Assembly (NCBI RefSeq): GCF_039545135.1
Contig: NZ_BAABRU010000011.1
Span: forward strand, 62,001 to 126,000
Reading direction: 5' to 3'
Length of the DNA: 64,000 nt
Origin: Herpetosiphon gulosus
GTDB taxonomy: Bacteria; Chloroflexota; Chloroflexia; Chloroflexales; Herpetosiphonaceae
Shown here: positions 27,652-36,505 of the stretch, piece by piece
Numbering within the stretch: the first letter of the stretch is position 1
Layout of the letters: each line of letters opens with the position of its first letter
The notes under the pieces: generated by a model
The model's input: only the letters and a program-made list of their open reading frames with translations
Told to the model about the DNA's origin: nothing
The model's database searches: none
Made by a program: the position numbers and the translations under genes

Positions 27652-28593
27652 ATGCGACGTTTCATCCAGCTAACCGTATTGCTCACGCTCTTGATGACAA
27701 TTTTAGCCGCTTGTGGCGATGATGCAGTGAGCAGCACGACGGCCCCTAGTAGCGATCCAAATCCCGCCCCAAGTAGCAATCAAGTGATTCGGATTGCTTC
27801 AAAGAATTTTACCGAACAGTTTATTGTGGGCGAAATGTATGCCCTCTTGTTGGAACAAGCAGGCTACAAAGTTGAACGCAAAATTGGTTTAGGTGCAACC
27901 GATGTAGCCCAAGCTGCCATGGAAAAAGGCGAGATTGATATTTACCCTGAGTACACTGGCACTGGCTTGTTGACCGTGCTCAAATTGCCAACCCAAACCG
28001 ATCCCAAAGCGGTCTATGAAACAGTCAAAAAAGGCTATGCCGACAAATATCAAATTGCATGGCTCGACCCTGCGCCAATGAATAATACCCAAGCCTTGGC
28101 CATGACCAAGGAAGGCGCACAAAAATTTGGCATCATCACAATTTCCGATATGGCCGCCAAAGCAGGCGAATTACGCATGATCGGCCCACCTGAGTTCCAA
28201 GAACGCGAAGATGGCTTACCTGGGATTCAAGCCAAGTATGGCAACTTCGAACTCAAGGAATATGTCCCAGTTGATCCAGGCCTCAAATACAAGGGCTTAG
28301 TCGAAGGCAATGCTGATGTGGTCGTGGCCTTTGGTACTGACGGCGAAATTGCCAATTATGGTTTGGTTGTACTCAAAGACGATCGCAACATGTTCCCGCC
28401 CTACCAAATCGCACCGTTGGTACGCCAAAGTGTTTTGGATACCAACCCCAAATTGGCTGAAGTGCTGAATGTCTTAGCTCCCAAACTTGACGATGCGACC
28501 ATGCAACAGCTCAATTTTGAGGTCAGCGGCAATAATCGCAAGTATGAAGATGTTGCCAAAGAATTCTTAACTACCCAAGGTTTGTTGAAATAG
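27652..28593 (+). CDS. Osmoprotectant (glycine betaine/choline) binding lipoprotein (OpuBC-like)
   Basis: A 313-residue solute-binding lipoprotein. The lipobox ILAACG leads into a Ser/Pro linker. The OpuAC-type fold is shown by IRIASKNFTEQFIVGEMYA, GEIDIYPEYTGTGLLTVL, PAPMNNTQALAMTKE and ADVVVAFGTDGEIA. These proteins hold quaternary amines in an aromatic cage, and Tyr and Trp residues (YPEYTG, IAWLDPAP) are in place. It lies between the permease and ATPase genes. Choline, betaine, carnitine or ergothioneine-like ligands are all possible. Confidence 0.9.
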   Translation: MRRFIQLTVLLTLLMTILAACGDDAVSSTTAPSSDPNPAPSSNQVIRIASKNFTEQFIVGEMYALLLEQAGYKVERKIGLGATDVAQAAMEKGEIDIYPEYTGTGLLTVLKLPTQTDPKAVYETVKKGYADKYQIAWLDPAPMNNTQALAMTKEGAQKFGIITISDMAAKAGELRMIGPPEFQEREDGLPGIQAKYGNFELKEYVPVDPGLKYKGLVEGNADVVVAFGTDGEIANYGLVVLKDDRNMFPPYQIAPLVRQSVLDTNPKLAEVLNVLAPKLDDATMQQLNFEVSGNNRKYEDVAKEFLTTQGLLK

Positions 28594-28614
28594 GTTTTGC
28601 TCACTTTCGATCAC

Positions 28615-28800
28615 AACGTCGCCCCTCTCCCACTGTGGGAGAGGGGTCGCTTACAAGGGTAGGTTGTTAACAATGATTTGGATGGGACTCACCGTCGATT
28701 AACATGCCCTCACCCCCTCGCCCGCCGCAGTGGGAGAGGGGGTGGGGGTGAGGGAACGTTAAAACCTAACCCTTGTAAGGAGAGGGGTCGGGGGTGAGGG
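28615..28800. repeat. GC-rich palindromic intergenic repeats inside the opuB gene set
   Basis: Two or three elements are present: a hairpin CCCCTCTCCCACTGTGGGAG with tail CTTACAAGGGTAGG, then CCCTCACCCCCTCGCCCGCC with arm GGGGGTGGGGGTGAGGGA and tail AAAACCTAACCCTTGTAAGG. They match the family at 1500-1825. They separate the binding-protein gene from the ATPase gene and may lower or split expression of the transporter transcript. Confidence 0.75.
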
Positions 28801-28822
28801 AACCGTGCAGGGAGTTATCGGC

Positions 28823-29797
28823 GTGAGCACAATCGAGTTTCACAATGTTCGTAAAATCTATCCCAAGGCCGCAACTGCTGCGCTCGCCGATATTTCTCTG
28901 ACGATCCATCGCGGCGAATTTGTGATTTTGCTCGGGCCTTCGGGCTGTGGCAAAACTACGCTCATGAAAATGATCAATCGCTTGATCGAGCCAAGCGGCG
29001 GCACAATTTTGCTCGATGGGGTCGATATTCAGTCGATCAATGCCACGAAATTGCGCCAGCAAATTGGCTATGTGATTCAGCAAGTTGGGCTTTTTCCGCA
29101 TATGACCGTCGCTGAAAATATTGCAGTTGTCCCCAAATTGCTTGGTTGGCCCAAAGCCAAAATCCAAAGCCGCATTGACGAATTACTCCAGCTTATCCAG
29201 CTAGATCCTGCCCAATTTCGCCAGCGCTACCCCGCCCAAATTTCCGGTGGCCAAGCGCAGCGCGTCGGTTTGGCTCGTGCCCTAGCCGCCGATCCTGGGG
29301 TGATGTTGATGGATGAACCATTTGGCGCGATCGATGCGATCACCCGCACCGCTCTGCAAGATGAGATGCTGCGGATTCAGCAGCAATTGCAGAAAACTAT
29401 CGTTTTTGTGACTCATGATGTTGAAGAAGCACTGCGCTTGGCCGATAAAATTGCTATTCTGCACGAAGGCATGATCGTGCAATACGATACTCCGCTCAAT
29501 TTATTACGCAATCCCGCCAATCACTATGTCGCCGAGTTGCTGGGAGCCGATGATTTGGTGCGCCGTTTGAGTTTGATTCAGGTGCGCCATGTGCTCCAAC
29601 CACTGCCTGCAAATTATGATTCCACGTTAGCAAGCATCGAAAGTAGCCGCAACCTGCGCGATGGGTTGAATCAACTCCTCGCTAGCAGCAACGAACAATT
29701 GCTGGTCGTTGAGCACAATCAGCCAATTGGGATGCTCTCGTTAGCCGCAATTCATGCCTATTTGCATCCTGAGGTCAGCCATGAACGACATCGTTGA
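28823..29797 (+). CDS. Osmoprotectant ABC transporter ATPase (OpuBA/OpuCA-like)
   Basis: A 324-residue ATPase. Walker A is GPSGCGKTT, the Q-loop lies in [13 protein letters not shown], the signature is ISGGQ, Walker B is VMLMDEP and the switch His is in FVTHDVEEA. The order and the [16 protein letters not shown] region are typical of ProV/OpuCA ATPases. The C-terminal part (about 250-324) resembles a single CBS-like unit ([16 protein letters not shown]), where the family usually has two that sense ionic strength. GTG at 28823 follows GGGAG; GTG at 28805 is an alternative. It overlaps the next permease gene by 17 bp. Confidence 0.9.
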   Translation: MSTIEFHNVRKIYPKAATAALADISLTIHRGEFVILLGPSGCGKTTLMKMINRLIEPSGGTILLDGVDIQSINATKLRQQIGYVIQQVGLFPHMTVAENIAVVPKLLGWPKAKIQSRIDELLQLIQLDPAQFRQRYPAQISGGQAQRVGLARALAADPGVMLMDEPFGAIDAITRTALQDEMLRIQQQLQKTIVFVTHDVEEALRLADKIAILHEGMIVQYDTPLNLLRNPANHYVAELLGADDLVRRLSLIQVRHVLQPLPANYDSTLASIESSRNLRDGLNQLLASSNEQLLVVEHNQPIGMLSLAAIHAYLHPEVSHERHR

Positions 29798-30419
29798 TGG
29801 ACTACAGTATCTATTAACTGAACGGGCTGAGGTTTGGCAATTACTCGGCCAGCATGTGACGATCAGTCTGATCGCGCTCTTAATCGCTAGTTTGATCGCC
29901 TTGCCCTTGGGGCTATTGGTGGTGCGGGTTGGTTGGCTGGCTGGTGGTGTGATGGCTGTGCTGAGTGTGTTATATACGATTCCTAGCTTGGCGATGCTAA
30001 TTATGCTGATTGCAGTGTTTGGCCTGAGCAAAACCACCGTCATCGTGACGCTGGTGATTTATGCTCAAGTGATTTTGGTGCGTAATATTGTGGTTGGCCT
30101 GAAGAGCATTGATCGCTCGGTGCTGGAAGCGGCGCGGGGCTTGGGCATGAATGCTTGGCAAATCTGGTGGCAAGTCGAATTGCCCTTAGCCTTGCCGATT
30201 ATGTTGGCCGGCCTGCGGATTGCCGCCATGATGTGTATTGCGATTAGCTCAATTGCCGCCATGATTGGAGTTGGTGGTTTGGGCCAATTGCTATTTCAAG
30301 GCATTACCTTTGATCGCGCTGATATGATTTGGGCTGGCACAATCAGTATTGCCAGCTTGGCCTTGGTTTGCTATGGATTATTGGCATTGTTGGAGCAACA
30401 ACTTAGCCCAAAAATATAA
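29781..30419 (+). CDS. Glycine betaine/choline ABC transporter permease (OpuBD-like)
   Basis: A 212-residue permease, the second of the OpuB-type set. It has about six membrane segments, the EAA loop LEAARGLGMNAWQIWWQVELP and the following SSIAAMIGVGGLGQLLFQG. It should pair with the permease at 26977 to form the channel. The start at 29781 is given by GAGGTCAGCC before ATG; a longer in-frame start lies within the ATPase gene. Its stop codon sits inside the left arm of a 12-bp inverted repeat. Confidence 0.9.
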   Translation: MNDIVDGLQYLLTERAEVWQLLGQHVTISLIALLIASLIALPLGLLVVRVGWLAGGVMAVLSVLYTIPSLAMLIMLIAVFGLSKTTVIVTLVIYAQVILVRNIVVGLKSIDRSVLEAARGLGMNAWQIWWQVELPLALPIMLAGLRIAAMMCIAISSIAAMIGVGGLGQLLFQGITFDRADMIWAGTISIASLALVCYGLLALLEQQLSPKI

Positions 30420-30476
30420 TTGGAGCCGCGACCAAATTGCAATAGCCATTGCAACATATCGCTAGCTCCAATTATA
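30415..30476 (+). repeat. Nested inverted repeats overlapping the opuBD stop codon
   Basis: The outer arms TATAATTGGAGC (30415-30426) and GCTCCAATTATA (30465-30476) are perfectly complementary. An inner TTGCAAT-AGCC-ATTGCAA hairpin lies at 30437-30454. The TAA stop is within the outer arm. No T-run follows, so this is not a classical terminator. It may be an RNA 3'-end stabiliser. Confidence 0.65.
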
Positions 30477-30525
30477 GCCAAACCATACGATAGCTACGAG
30501 CAGCGCCGAAGCGCCATAAAGTGAG

Positions 30526-31071
30526 TTAAAACCAGCGCTTCTCAATCACATACTTCTGATAAAACTCTGCATCAGAAGCAACCAAATAGAGTACAGTTTG
30601 GGCCAAACAGACTAAGCCAACTAAGGCATAGCCAAAAATACCAATAAAAATACAGGTTAGTGGCAAGAACACCACATTCGATAAAAGCAAAATCAGCCCC
30701 ATTTGATGATTACCCAAATAGAAGCCATGGAGACCTAATGGCCCTCCGAAAAAGGCAAACAAGGCTGCTACAACTTTATTTTTATCCCCTGCAACATAGC
30801 CTTGGGGCACTTGATATTGATATTGATTGGGTTGTTGGTAAGGAGCGATTGGTTGTTGATAATTGGCTTGATACATTGGCGGTGGCTGGACTGGCTGGCT
30901 ATATTGTTGATAGGTTGGTTGGGCAGGAGTAGGATTTTGTTGATAGGCCACAGTTTGAGCGCCATGCACTGGGCTGCCTTGCAACGAACCACCACAATTG
31001 GTACAAAACATCACATCAGGATGGGTTTGGGTGTTACAAGTTGGGCAAATTTTATAAAATGGCTGAGTCAT
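30526..31071 (-). CDS. TM2 domain protein with N-terminal zinc ribbon
   Basis: A 181-residue membrane protein. The N-terminal zinc ribbon has two Cys pairs, ICPTCNTQ and MFCTNCGG. A long Gln/Pro/Tyr-rich linker (about 35-95, repeating YQQP) follows. The C-terminal TM2 domain (about 98-170) has KNKVVAALFAFFGGPLGLHGFYLG and two membrane segments. This architecture is common in bacteria and its function is not established. It is transcribed towards the opuB genes and is probably monocistronic. Confidence 0.85.
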   Translation of the reverse strand: MTQPFYKICPTCNTQTHPDVMFCTNCGGSLQGSPVHGAQTVAYQQNPTPAQPTYQQYSQPVQPPPMYQANYQQPIAPYQQPNQYQYQVPQGYVAGDKNKVVAALFAFFGGPLGLHGFYLGNHQMGLILLLSNVVFLPLTCIFIGIFGYALVGLVCLAQTVLYLVASDAEFYQKYVIEKRWF

Positions 31072-31300
31072 AACGCGTTCCTTAGCGCCAATAATGGCAC
31101 AGTTAAATTATGTTTTTTGGGTGTCATTACATCTAGCCTTAAGACGTTTTTAAAAGATCTTTTGTTTCAACCACAGTCTATCAACAAGCGCTTGGCTCGC
31201 CATCAGTCGTAAGATGCAGCTTAAATCGGTCGAGTGCCGATAGCTATCAAGTCGTAATCGCGCGAAAATAGCATATCAAATTTTCGCATGGAGTACAATC

Positions 31301-31747
31301 ATGACTATTTATTTTTACGCAGTTTCAGAGGAATTTGGTTGCTTCTCGAACTTTTCGGCCCACGGGTTTAAGCTCGATGGTCACTACTGGCCCACCAGTG
31401 AGCATTATTTTCAAGCCCAAAAATTTGTTGGCACTGACTATGCTACAACGATTCGGCTAGCCAAATCGCCAGCGATTGCTGCACGGCTGGGGCGCAGCCG
31501 CAAACAGCCGTTGCGCCGCGATTGGGAAGCGATCAAAGATGCTGTAATGTGCCGCGCCTTGTTGGCAAAATTTCGTAGCCACGCTGATATTCGGACAATT
31601 TTGCTAGCAACTGATGATCAGCCGCTCGTCGAGAATGCTCCCAATGATTATTATTGGGGTTGCGGGGCCGATGGCTCGGGCAAAAATAGGCTTGGTCAAT
31701 TGTTAGTCGAAATTCGCCAAACCCTGCGTGATGAGGAACTTGCATGA
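31301..31747 (+). CDS. NADAR family protein (YbiA/RibX-like N-glycosidase)
   Basis: A 148-residue protein of the NADAR family. Characterised members hydrolyse N-glycosidic bonds of riboflavin intermediates, or act on ADP-ribose-type substrates. Hallmarks are FGCFSNFSAHGFKLDG, WPTSEHYFQAQKF, LGRSRKQPLRRDWE, MCRALLAKFRSH and the C-terminal NDYYWGCGADGSGKNRLG. GGAG precedes the ATG. The stop overlaps the start of the next gene (ATGA), giving a coupled two-gene unit with a small zinc-ribbon protein. Confidence 0.92.
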   Translation: MTIYFYAVSEEFGCFSNFSAHGFKLDGHYWPTSEHYFQAQKFVGTDYATTIRLAKSPAIAARLGRSRKQPLRRDWEAIKDAVMCRALLAKFRSHADIRTILLATDDQPLVENAPNDYYWGCGADGSGKNRLGQLLVEIRQTLRDEELA

Positions 31748-31971
31748 GCCATGTGCGCTTTTCAATTGAGCAATTACACCATTTTCACTGTGGCGCATGT
31801 AGCGGTTGGTGGAGCATCGGCGATGCTCCGCCCCGCGATCATTGGTTTTGCCCATGGTGCGGCACTCAATTGATCAATGCGGGGCCACTGCCGCCGCTCA
31901 ACTCCAGTCCTGAAGCGCCAGAAGGCCCAGAAAACAATCCGCTACTCAATGATGGCCTGGCAATCGATTGA
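31744..31971 (+). CDS. Small zinc-ribbon protein coupled to NADAR gene
   Basis: A 75-residue protein. Two Cys pairs, FHCGACSGWW and FCPWCGTQ, about 20 residues apart, form a probable zinc ribbon. The C-terminal 30 residues are acidic and Pro-rich and likely disordered. It starts within the stop of the NADAR gene, so production is coupled. No defined family was recognised. It might bind nucleic acid or the NADAR partner. Confidence 0.75.
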   Translation: MSHVRFSIEQLHHFHCGACSGWWSIGDAPPRDHWFCPWCGTQLINAGPLPPLNSSPEAPEGPENNPLLNDGLAID

Positions 31972-32056
31972 GCAGTTGCTGGGGCAGCAAGCACTAGTTG
32001 GCAAGCAGCGCTGAATCTTGTACGATGGCGCAAGCAGTTTTTTGAAGGAGCCGTCC

Positions 32057-32395
32057 ATGCTAAACCCTGCCGATCAACTTTTACTCAAAAGCCTCTGCAA
32101 CGATCTGGTTGCCGTCGAAGCCCAAATCAGCGAACTCGAAACGCAACGTGAAAGCCTGCGTGCTCGCATCTCAGAACTCGTCGAGCAGCTGGGCGGCAAA
32201 ATTCAGTTACGCGGTTTTGGCACGTTGCAAATCTCCAATCCTAGTGTGATTGTTTCCTACGATCGCAAGGGGATCGAGCAGTTGGTGCAGCAATTAGCAG
32301 CAGCTGGCAATTTTGCCCTTGTTGATGCAATTCAAACGTCGCGCAAGGAATCGATGCGCAGCGGTGGCCTGCGGATTATGCGTGAAAAAGCCTAA
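32057..32395 (+). CDS. Hypothetical coiled-coil protein
   Basis: A 112-residue cytoplasmic protein. The N-terminal half is a predicted coiled coil (LVAVEAQISELETQRESLRA and onward). The C-terminal half has IQLRGFGTLQISNPSVIVSY and a helical end, ending with basic residues (SRKESMRSGG). No known domain was recognised. The start at 32057 is set by AAGGAG. The stop is 3 bp before the next gene's ATG, so the two are likely co-translated. Confidence 0.65.
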   Translation: MLNPADQLLLKSLCNDLVAVEAQISELETQRESLRARISELVEQLGGKIQLRGFGTLQISNPSVIVSYDRKGIEQLVQQLAAAGNFALVDAIQTSRKESMRSGGLRIMREKA

Positions 32396-32398
32396 ATT

Positions 32399-33508
32399 AT
32401 GCGCTTAACTCGCCGTTTATTGCTCAAAAGCGTATTAATTAGCCTAATTTGGGGTGTGGCGCTGTTGCAATTGTATCGCCAGCGCGTGCCACCAGCCTTT
32501 AATTTGCCCACTGCCGCCAGCGTACAAACTCAGCACCCAATCGTTGGGATTCATACCCGCTTGATGGGCTTGGATGAACCCACGATTCGCCGAACCTTGC
32601 AGCAGGTACGCGAAATGGGCGCAACTACGATTATCGATTTGTTTCCGTGGGCCGTGATTCAGCCGCGTTCAGCCAATAGCTACGAGTGGACGGGCAGCGA
32701 TATGCTCATTGCCCATGCCCAACGCCAAGGCCTGACGGTGATTGCGCGTTTGGATTTTGTGCCAGCTTGGGCACGGCCTGCCAACACCAGCGATCGCTAT
32801 CTCGACCCTGATCACTATGCGGCCTATGCTGATTTTGTGGCGGCGTTTGCCCACCGCTATGTGCCGCAGGGCGTGCAGGTATTGCAAATTTGGAACGAGC
32901 CAAATCTACGCTTTGAATGGGGCGATCGTGCGCCTGATCCGGTGGCCTATGCCAATTTGTTGAAAGTCGTCTATCCGCGCGTTAAAGCAGTTGCCCCCGA
33001 TGCCCAAATTACCTTGGCTGGGCTTGCCCCAGGTGGCCCGACTGGCCTAATCGATCCGCAAACGCTGAGCGTTAATGATTTGACCTTTCTCAAATTGTGT
33101 TTGGCGGAAAAACCGCCATTTGATGCAGTTTCGGTCCATGCCTATGGCTCGGTTAATCCCGCCGAGCAAGCGCCAGATCCCACAATTACTAACTTTCGGC
33201 GGACTGAGTTGATTCATGATTTAGTCGTGGCGGTAGGTTATGATGTGCCGTTTTATATTACCGAGGGCGGCTGGAACGATCATTCGCGTTGGCCAAACGC
33301 TGTACCCCCGCCAATCCGCGTGCAAAATACGCTTGCTGCTTATGCTTGGGCCGAGCAACACTGGCCATGGATGCGCACTGTGGGCTTTTGGCAATTTTCA
33401 TTGCCCAATCTTACCTATACCTATGCCGATAACTATACCTTTGTAGCGCCTGATGGCACACCCAAAGCAATTTATTACGCCGTGCAAGCATTTACCCAAC
33501 AACCTTAG
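32399..33508 (+). CDS. Membrane-anchored glycoside hydrolase (clan GH-A, GH5/GH39-like)
   Basis: A 369-residue enzyme anchored by an N-terminal segment at about 7-25 (LLKSVLISLIWGVALLQLY). The TIM-barrel hydrolase has VGIHTRLMGLDEPTIRRTL, the acid/base glutamate in LQIWNEPNLRFEW and a likely nucleophile in YITEGGWNDHS, the two-Glu pattern of clan GH-A retaining enzymes. The exact family and substrate cannot be set by eye; beta-xylosidase or cellulase-like are candidates. It follows the coiled-coil gene by 3 bp. Confidence 0.85.
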   Translation: MRLTRRLLLKSVLISLIWGVALLQLYRQRVPPAFNLPTAASVQTQHPIVGIHTRLMGLDEPTIRRTLQQVREMGATTIIDLFPWAVIQPRSANSYEWTGSDMLIAHAQRQGLTVIARLDFVPAWARPANTSDRYLDPDHYAAYADFVAAFAHRYVPQGVQVLQIWNEPNLRFEWGDRAPDPVAYANLLKVVYPRVKAVAPDAQITLAGLAPGGPTGLIDPQTLSVNDLTFLKLCLAEKPPFDAVSVHAYGSVNPAEQAPDPTITNFRRTELIHDLVVAVGYDVPFYITEGGWNDHSRWPNAVPPPIRVQNTLAAYAWAEQHWPWMRTVGFWQFSLPNLTYTYADNYTFVAPDGTPKAIYYAVQAFTQQP

Positions 33509-33520
33509 CAACGAGCAGTA

Positions 33521-33550
33521 GCAATGCCGAAACCACGAAGATCACGAAGG
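33521..33550. repeat. CACGAAG-type short repeat
   Basis: ACCACGAAGATCACGAAGGG belongs to the dispersed nonamer family and lies between two convergent genes. Confidence 0.5.
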
Positions 33551-33623
33551 GCAAGGGGGCAGGATTCAGGGGCGAGGGGCCAGATTTGAATGTCGTAGCC
33601 CATCTGCCCCTGCACTCTGATCT

Positions 33624-34193
33624 CTAGCTTCTCGGCGCTTCGCTCTCAGATTGTTGTTGTTTGAGTAGGGTATTGCGTCGCATGGTCAATGTCCAAATTG
33701 CGGCGACCACCAAAAATGGCGCTAAACAAATCAGGGTGGTGATCCACGGTGGAAATGGTGGGGTCACCAGCACTTTAAATTGATGCTGCCCAGTGCTCTC
33801 GCCCGCAGTCACGGTTACATCAAGCGTCCAATAGCCTTCTTGATCAAATTCGATGGTTTGTTCGATACTGGCTTTGTGGCTGGCGCTTTGACCACTGGCG
33901 CTTGAGTTGCTTGGCCCAGTGCTGTTGGCATCGGCTATCGCTTGAATCGCGATCGTTACTTCACCATCGTTCATGCTGGCTGGTAGCTCAATATCGCTAT
34001 AAAACGTACCAGTGCCCACGTCGGGGTCGGCCTTCATCGAGAGCGTAAACTCCCCAATTTTTTGATCATACAACACCGTGTAGGGTTCGCCAAAGTGCGC
34101 CGCTGCTGGTTGCAATGGCACAAGGCTCACGAGAATCAAGCTGGCGATAAACATTCCACGAAAAAGAATGATCCAGCGTTGCAATGCTTGCAT
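33624..34193 (-). CDS. Exported YtkA/FixH-like membrane protein
   Basis: A 189-residue protein with a signal peptide (cleavage near PAAAHFG), an extracytoplasmic beta-rich domain with IGEFTLSMKADPDVGTGTF, VTIAIQAIADA and EGYWTLDVTV, and a C-terminal membrane anchor (WITTLICLAPFLVVAAIWTL). It resembles YtkA/FixH-type domains associated with copper and cytochrome oxidase assembly. It is last in a leftward operon of four genes, 4 bp after the polyferredoxin gene, with AAGGA before the ATG. Confidence 0.65.
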   Translation of the reverse strand: MQALQRWIILFRGMFIASLILVSLVPLQPAAAHFGEPYTVLYDQKIGEFTLSMKADPDVGTGTFYSDIELPASMNDGEVTIAIQAIADANSTGPSNSSASGQSASHKASIEQTIEFDQEGYWTLDVTVTAGESTGQHQFKVLVTPPFPPWITTLICLAPFLVVAAIWTLTMRRNTLLKQQQSESEAPRS

Positions 34194-34197
34194 ACAA

Positions 34198-35613
34198 TTA
34201 TCCTTCTAGAATCCCACGCATATCCATTGGTTGGCTTAGCAGCCACATCGCACTGCCAGCCATCGCTACGATAACCAGTGCCCATGGCAGCCATGCCCAA
34301 TGTTGGCGTTGTTTAGTGATCGTCGTTGTCGTTTGCCAGGTAATCACTGCTGAAAGCACACTGCCCAGCAAAATCATGCCGATTTGAAAGGGGTAGATCA
34401 TCGCTTGCGGCACGAGTGGGCTTAATCCCGTTACGGGCATCCAGCTAAAATTAATGCCTGCTTCGGCCAATAACGAGCGCAAGACTGGCAGAATCGTCCA
34501 AAAGCCGATGATAAAGTGAAAGGCATAGTGGGCTGTCCACATGGCAATGCCAATTGGCAAAAAGCCCTTCATAAAGCGATTGATGATCGCGATTAAGCGT
34601 TCGCGATGGCCGCTGATCCTCCGAAAGAGCCATGCTGCTCCGCCCAACAACACTACTGGCTCGATCACCAAGGCCAAGATAAACACCACACTCAGCAACA
34701 ATGTTTCGCTGGTGATGGCAAACTGGCTGGTGAGCCAATTGTAAAAACTATAAACTGGGCTGATCATACCAAAGGCGTTGAGCAATGCACCCCAAGTAAA
34801 TACCAACATCAGCAAGCTAAAATCGCTGCGTTGTTCGATTCTGCCAATGCCCGAGCGTGGTTCTAGACTGATCAGCTCTTGGCCTGGCACGCGAGCCAAT
34901 AAGCCAATATTATCGTGAGGGCAGGCATGAATACAATCCAAACACATCGTGCAATCGAGGTTACCGACCTTTTTGGGTTGAAACAGCCACAATTCACAAC
35001 CTGGCTGATCATCACGTCCTACAATGCAATCTTTGGTTTGGCAGGTTTGGCAGCGTTGGGGCTGGCGCACCGCCACCTCGATTGGCGAGAGGGTTGAACT
35101 CAGCATATTAAATTGGCCCAACGGACAGACATATTTACAAAATGGCGCACCCTGAAAACTGCTATCGATCAGCAAAGCGGCCACAAAATAGGCCACAATC
35201 AGCCAAGCTGTCCACCACGGCGAGGCCCACAAATCAAAGCGCTCATACACAAAGAAGAATGCGACCAACAATCCAGTCGTTAGCCATTTGTTGCGCAACC
35301 AGCTTGGCCATTTGAAGCGTGGTTTGAGCCAGCGTCGCGCTAGGTTACGCGGCAACATAAACGGGCAAGCCATACAAAACAAGTTGCCCACCACCAACAA
35401 AGCCAACATCAAAAAACCACGATAATGCACCCAAACCAGCACTGTAGCGCTATTTTTGGGAGCCAACTGAGCGCCAGTCATACCATCCCACACCATCAAC
35501 ATGGCTACGGCAAATAGTGGGATTTGCAGCGCAAAACGGGCATAGCGCCAACGTCCTAACCAGCGCAAGCCTGGCAATTTCAGCAAATCAATCGCCTCAA
35601 GCTGTTGCATCAT
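34198..35613 (-). CDS. NapH/NosR/CcoG-like membrane polyferredoxin
   Basis: A 471-residue membrane electron-transfer protein. Membrane helices surround cytoplasmic Fe-S motifs: CKYVCPLGQFN, CQTCQTKDC and CTMCLDCIHACP. The last two give 4Fe-4S ferredoxin-type ligands. An early CMACPFMLPR motif adds two Cys. A long C-terminal hydrophobic half has four or five helices with several His. Relatives (CcoG/RdxA, NapH, NosR) reduce metals for oxidase or reductase assembly. The context of two YtkA-like proteins and a Dsb pair suggests copper or cytochrome maturation, which is inference. Confidence 0.85.
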   Translation of the reverse strand: MMQQLEAIDLLKLPGLRWLGRWRYARFALQIPLFAVAMLMVWDGMTGAQLAPKNSATVLVWVHYRGFLMLALLVVGNLFCMACPFMLPRNLARRWLKPRFKWPSWLRNKWLTTGLLVAFFFVYERFDLWASPWWTAWLIVAYFVAALLIDSSFQGAPFCKYVCPLGQFNMLSSTLSPIEVAVRQPQRCQTCQTKDCIVGRDDQPGCELWLFQPKKVGNLDCTMCLDCIHACPHDNIGLLARVPGQELISLEPRSGIGRIEQRSDFSLLMLVFTWGALLNAFGMISPVYSFYNWLTSQFAITSETLLLSVVFILALVIEPVVLLGGAAWLFRRISGHRERLIAIINRFMKGFLPIGIAMWTAHYAFHFIIGFWTILPVLRSLLAEAGINFSWMPVTGLSPLVPQAMIYPFQIGMILLGSVLSAVITWQTTTTITKQRQHWAWLPWALVIVAMAGSAMWLLSQPMDMRGILEG

Positions 35614-35623
35614 TCACCTTCCT

Positions 35624-36001
35624 TTATTGAATGTTGAAGGCAGGCAGCGTTCGTTGCATAACTGCGCCATTGGATTCAGTGATGTTGACGATCAATACCC
35701 ATTCGCCGAGCATCGAAAAATCAATGCTCGCCTGATATTTACCAGCGCCAAGCGGCTCCATCTGCACAATTTGTGAGGGCATGCCAGCGTGGGTCATGGT
35801 GGCCTCGATTTGGACTTTGGCGTTTTCCAGTGGAGTTGAACCATCGCTGATGCTCAAGACAATCGTTTGCGCCGCCATCGTACTAGGGATTTGTTCAAGG
35901 CTAATGTTCAAACGTGGATCATCGCTGGGCGTGCGGCTACAGCCAAGCAAACTGACTAAAATCAAGCTCAACAGGATTAAATGGACATAACGTAACATCA
36001 T
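35624..36001 (-). CDS. YtkA-like lipoprotein
   Basis: A 125-residue lipoprotein with lipobox SLLGCSR and a single YtkA-like beta domain: VLSISDGSTPLENAKVQIEA, MTHAGMPSQIVQMEPLGAG and YQASIDFSMLGEWVLIVNI. The Met/His stretch MTHAGM is a plausible copper site, as in related periplasmic copper proteins. The start at 36001 follows GAGGTTTGCC. It precedes the polyferredoxin gene by 10 bp in the same operon. Confidence 0.8.
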   Translation of the reverse strand: MMLRYVHLILLSLILVSLLGCSRTPSDDPRLNISLEQIPSTMAAQTIVLSISDGSTPLENAKVQIEATMTHAGMPSQIVQMEPLGAGKYQASIDFSMLGEWVLIVNITESNGAVMQRTLPAFNIQ

Positions 36002-36067
36002 GGCAAACCTCAAAATAAATATCCCACAGCAGTGGGCATTGGGCCAAATATTCGACGTGTTGATGGG

Positions 36068-36415
36068 TTAAACTGTTTTGGGGGGTGGCACGTAGCGCGG
36101 GTGAAACCACATTGCATAATTCAAAACCGGGGTTTCCCAGTAGCGCCAACGTTGCTTGAGTGGGCTTAAATCGAGCATTGGATTTGGCACGAGCCAGCTT
36201 AGTTGGCCGTGTCCATGCTCAGCAATTGGGTTAAAGGGCAGTGAACGTGGTGCTTCGGATTCTGCTTGTGGCAGGTCATTAATTTGCGGCATGCATGGGT
36301 AAAACCACCAGCCAAGCGTGTGCTGATGGTAGTTGGCTTGGCCGATTGGTAGCAAAATCAGCACAATTAGGCTGCTTAGCCAACAATAGCCTAAAAATGA
36401 TTGGTCGTATGCCAT
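36068..36415 (-). CDS. Small membrane-anchored protein with VPPPK tail (paralog A)
   Basis: A 115-residue protein with an N-terminal membrane segment (WLSSLIVLILLPIGQA), a WFYPC motif near residue 40, a Pro-rich soluble part and an end reading VLNYAMWFHPRYVPPPKTV. No known family was recognised. It shares topology, the YPC motif, LNY and the VPPPK[TS] tail with the divergently transcribed gene at 36538, so the two are paralogs. It is first in the operon that encodes the YtkA lipoprotein and polyferredoxin. Confidence 0.65.
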   Translation of the reverse strand: MAYDQSFLGYCWLSSLIVLILLPIGQANYHQHTLGWWFYPCMPQINDLPQAESEAPRSLPFNPIAEHGHGQLSWLVPNPMLDLSPLKQRWRYWETPVLNYAMWFHPRYVPPPKTV

Positions 36416-36445
36416 GCTTGTTCCGCCTGTTTAACCACAAGCTGT

Positions 36446-36505
36446 ACTATAGCAAACCGATTGCGAAACGCCAAATTTGGCCTTTTGAGCCGATTTTGGT
36501 ATAGT
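36446..36505. promoter_or_regulatory. Mirror-symmetric divergent promoter pair
   Basis: Rightward: TTGGCC (36477-36482), 17 bp, TATAGT (36500-36505). Leftward: TTGGCG (36474 to 36469), 17 bp, TATAGT (36451 to 36446). The two -35 boxes are only 2 bp apart and form the palindrome GCCAAATTTGGC. Both promoters have the same -10 and spacing. They drive the two VPPPK paralogs in opposite directions. Confidence 0.75.
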
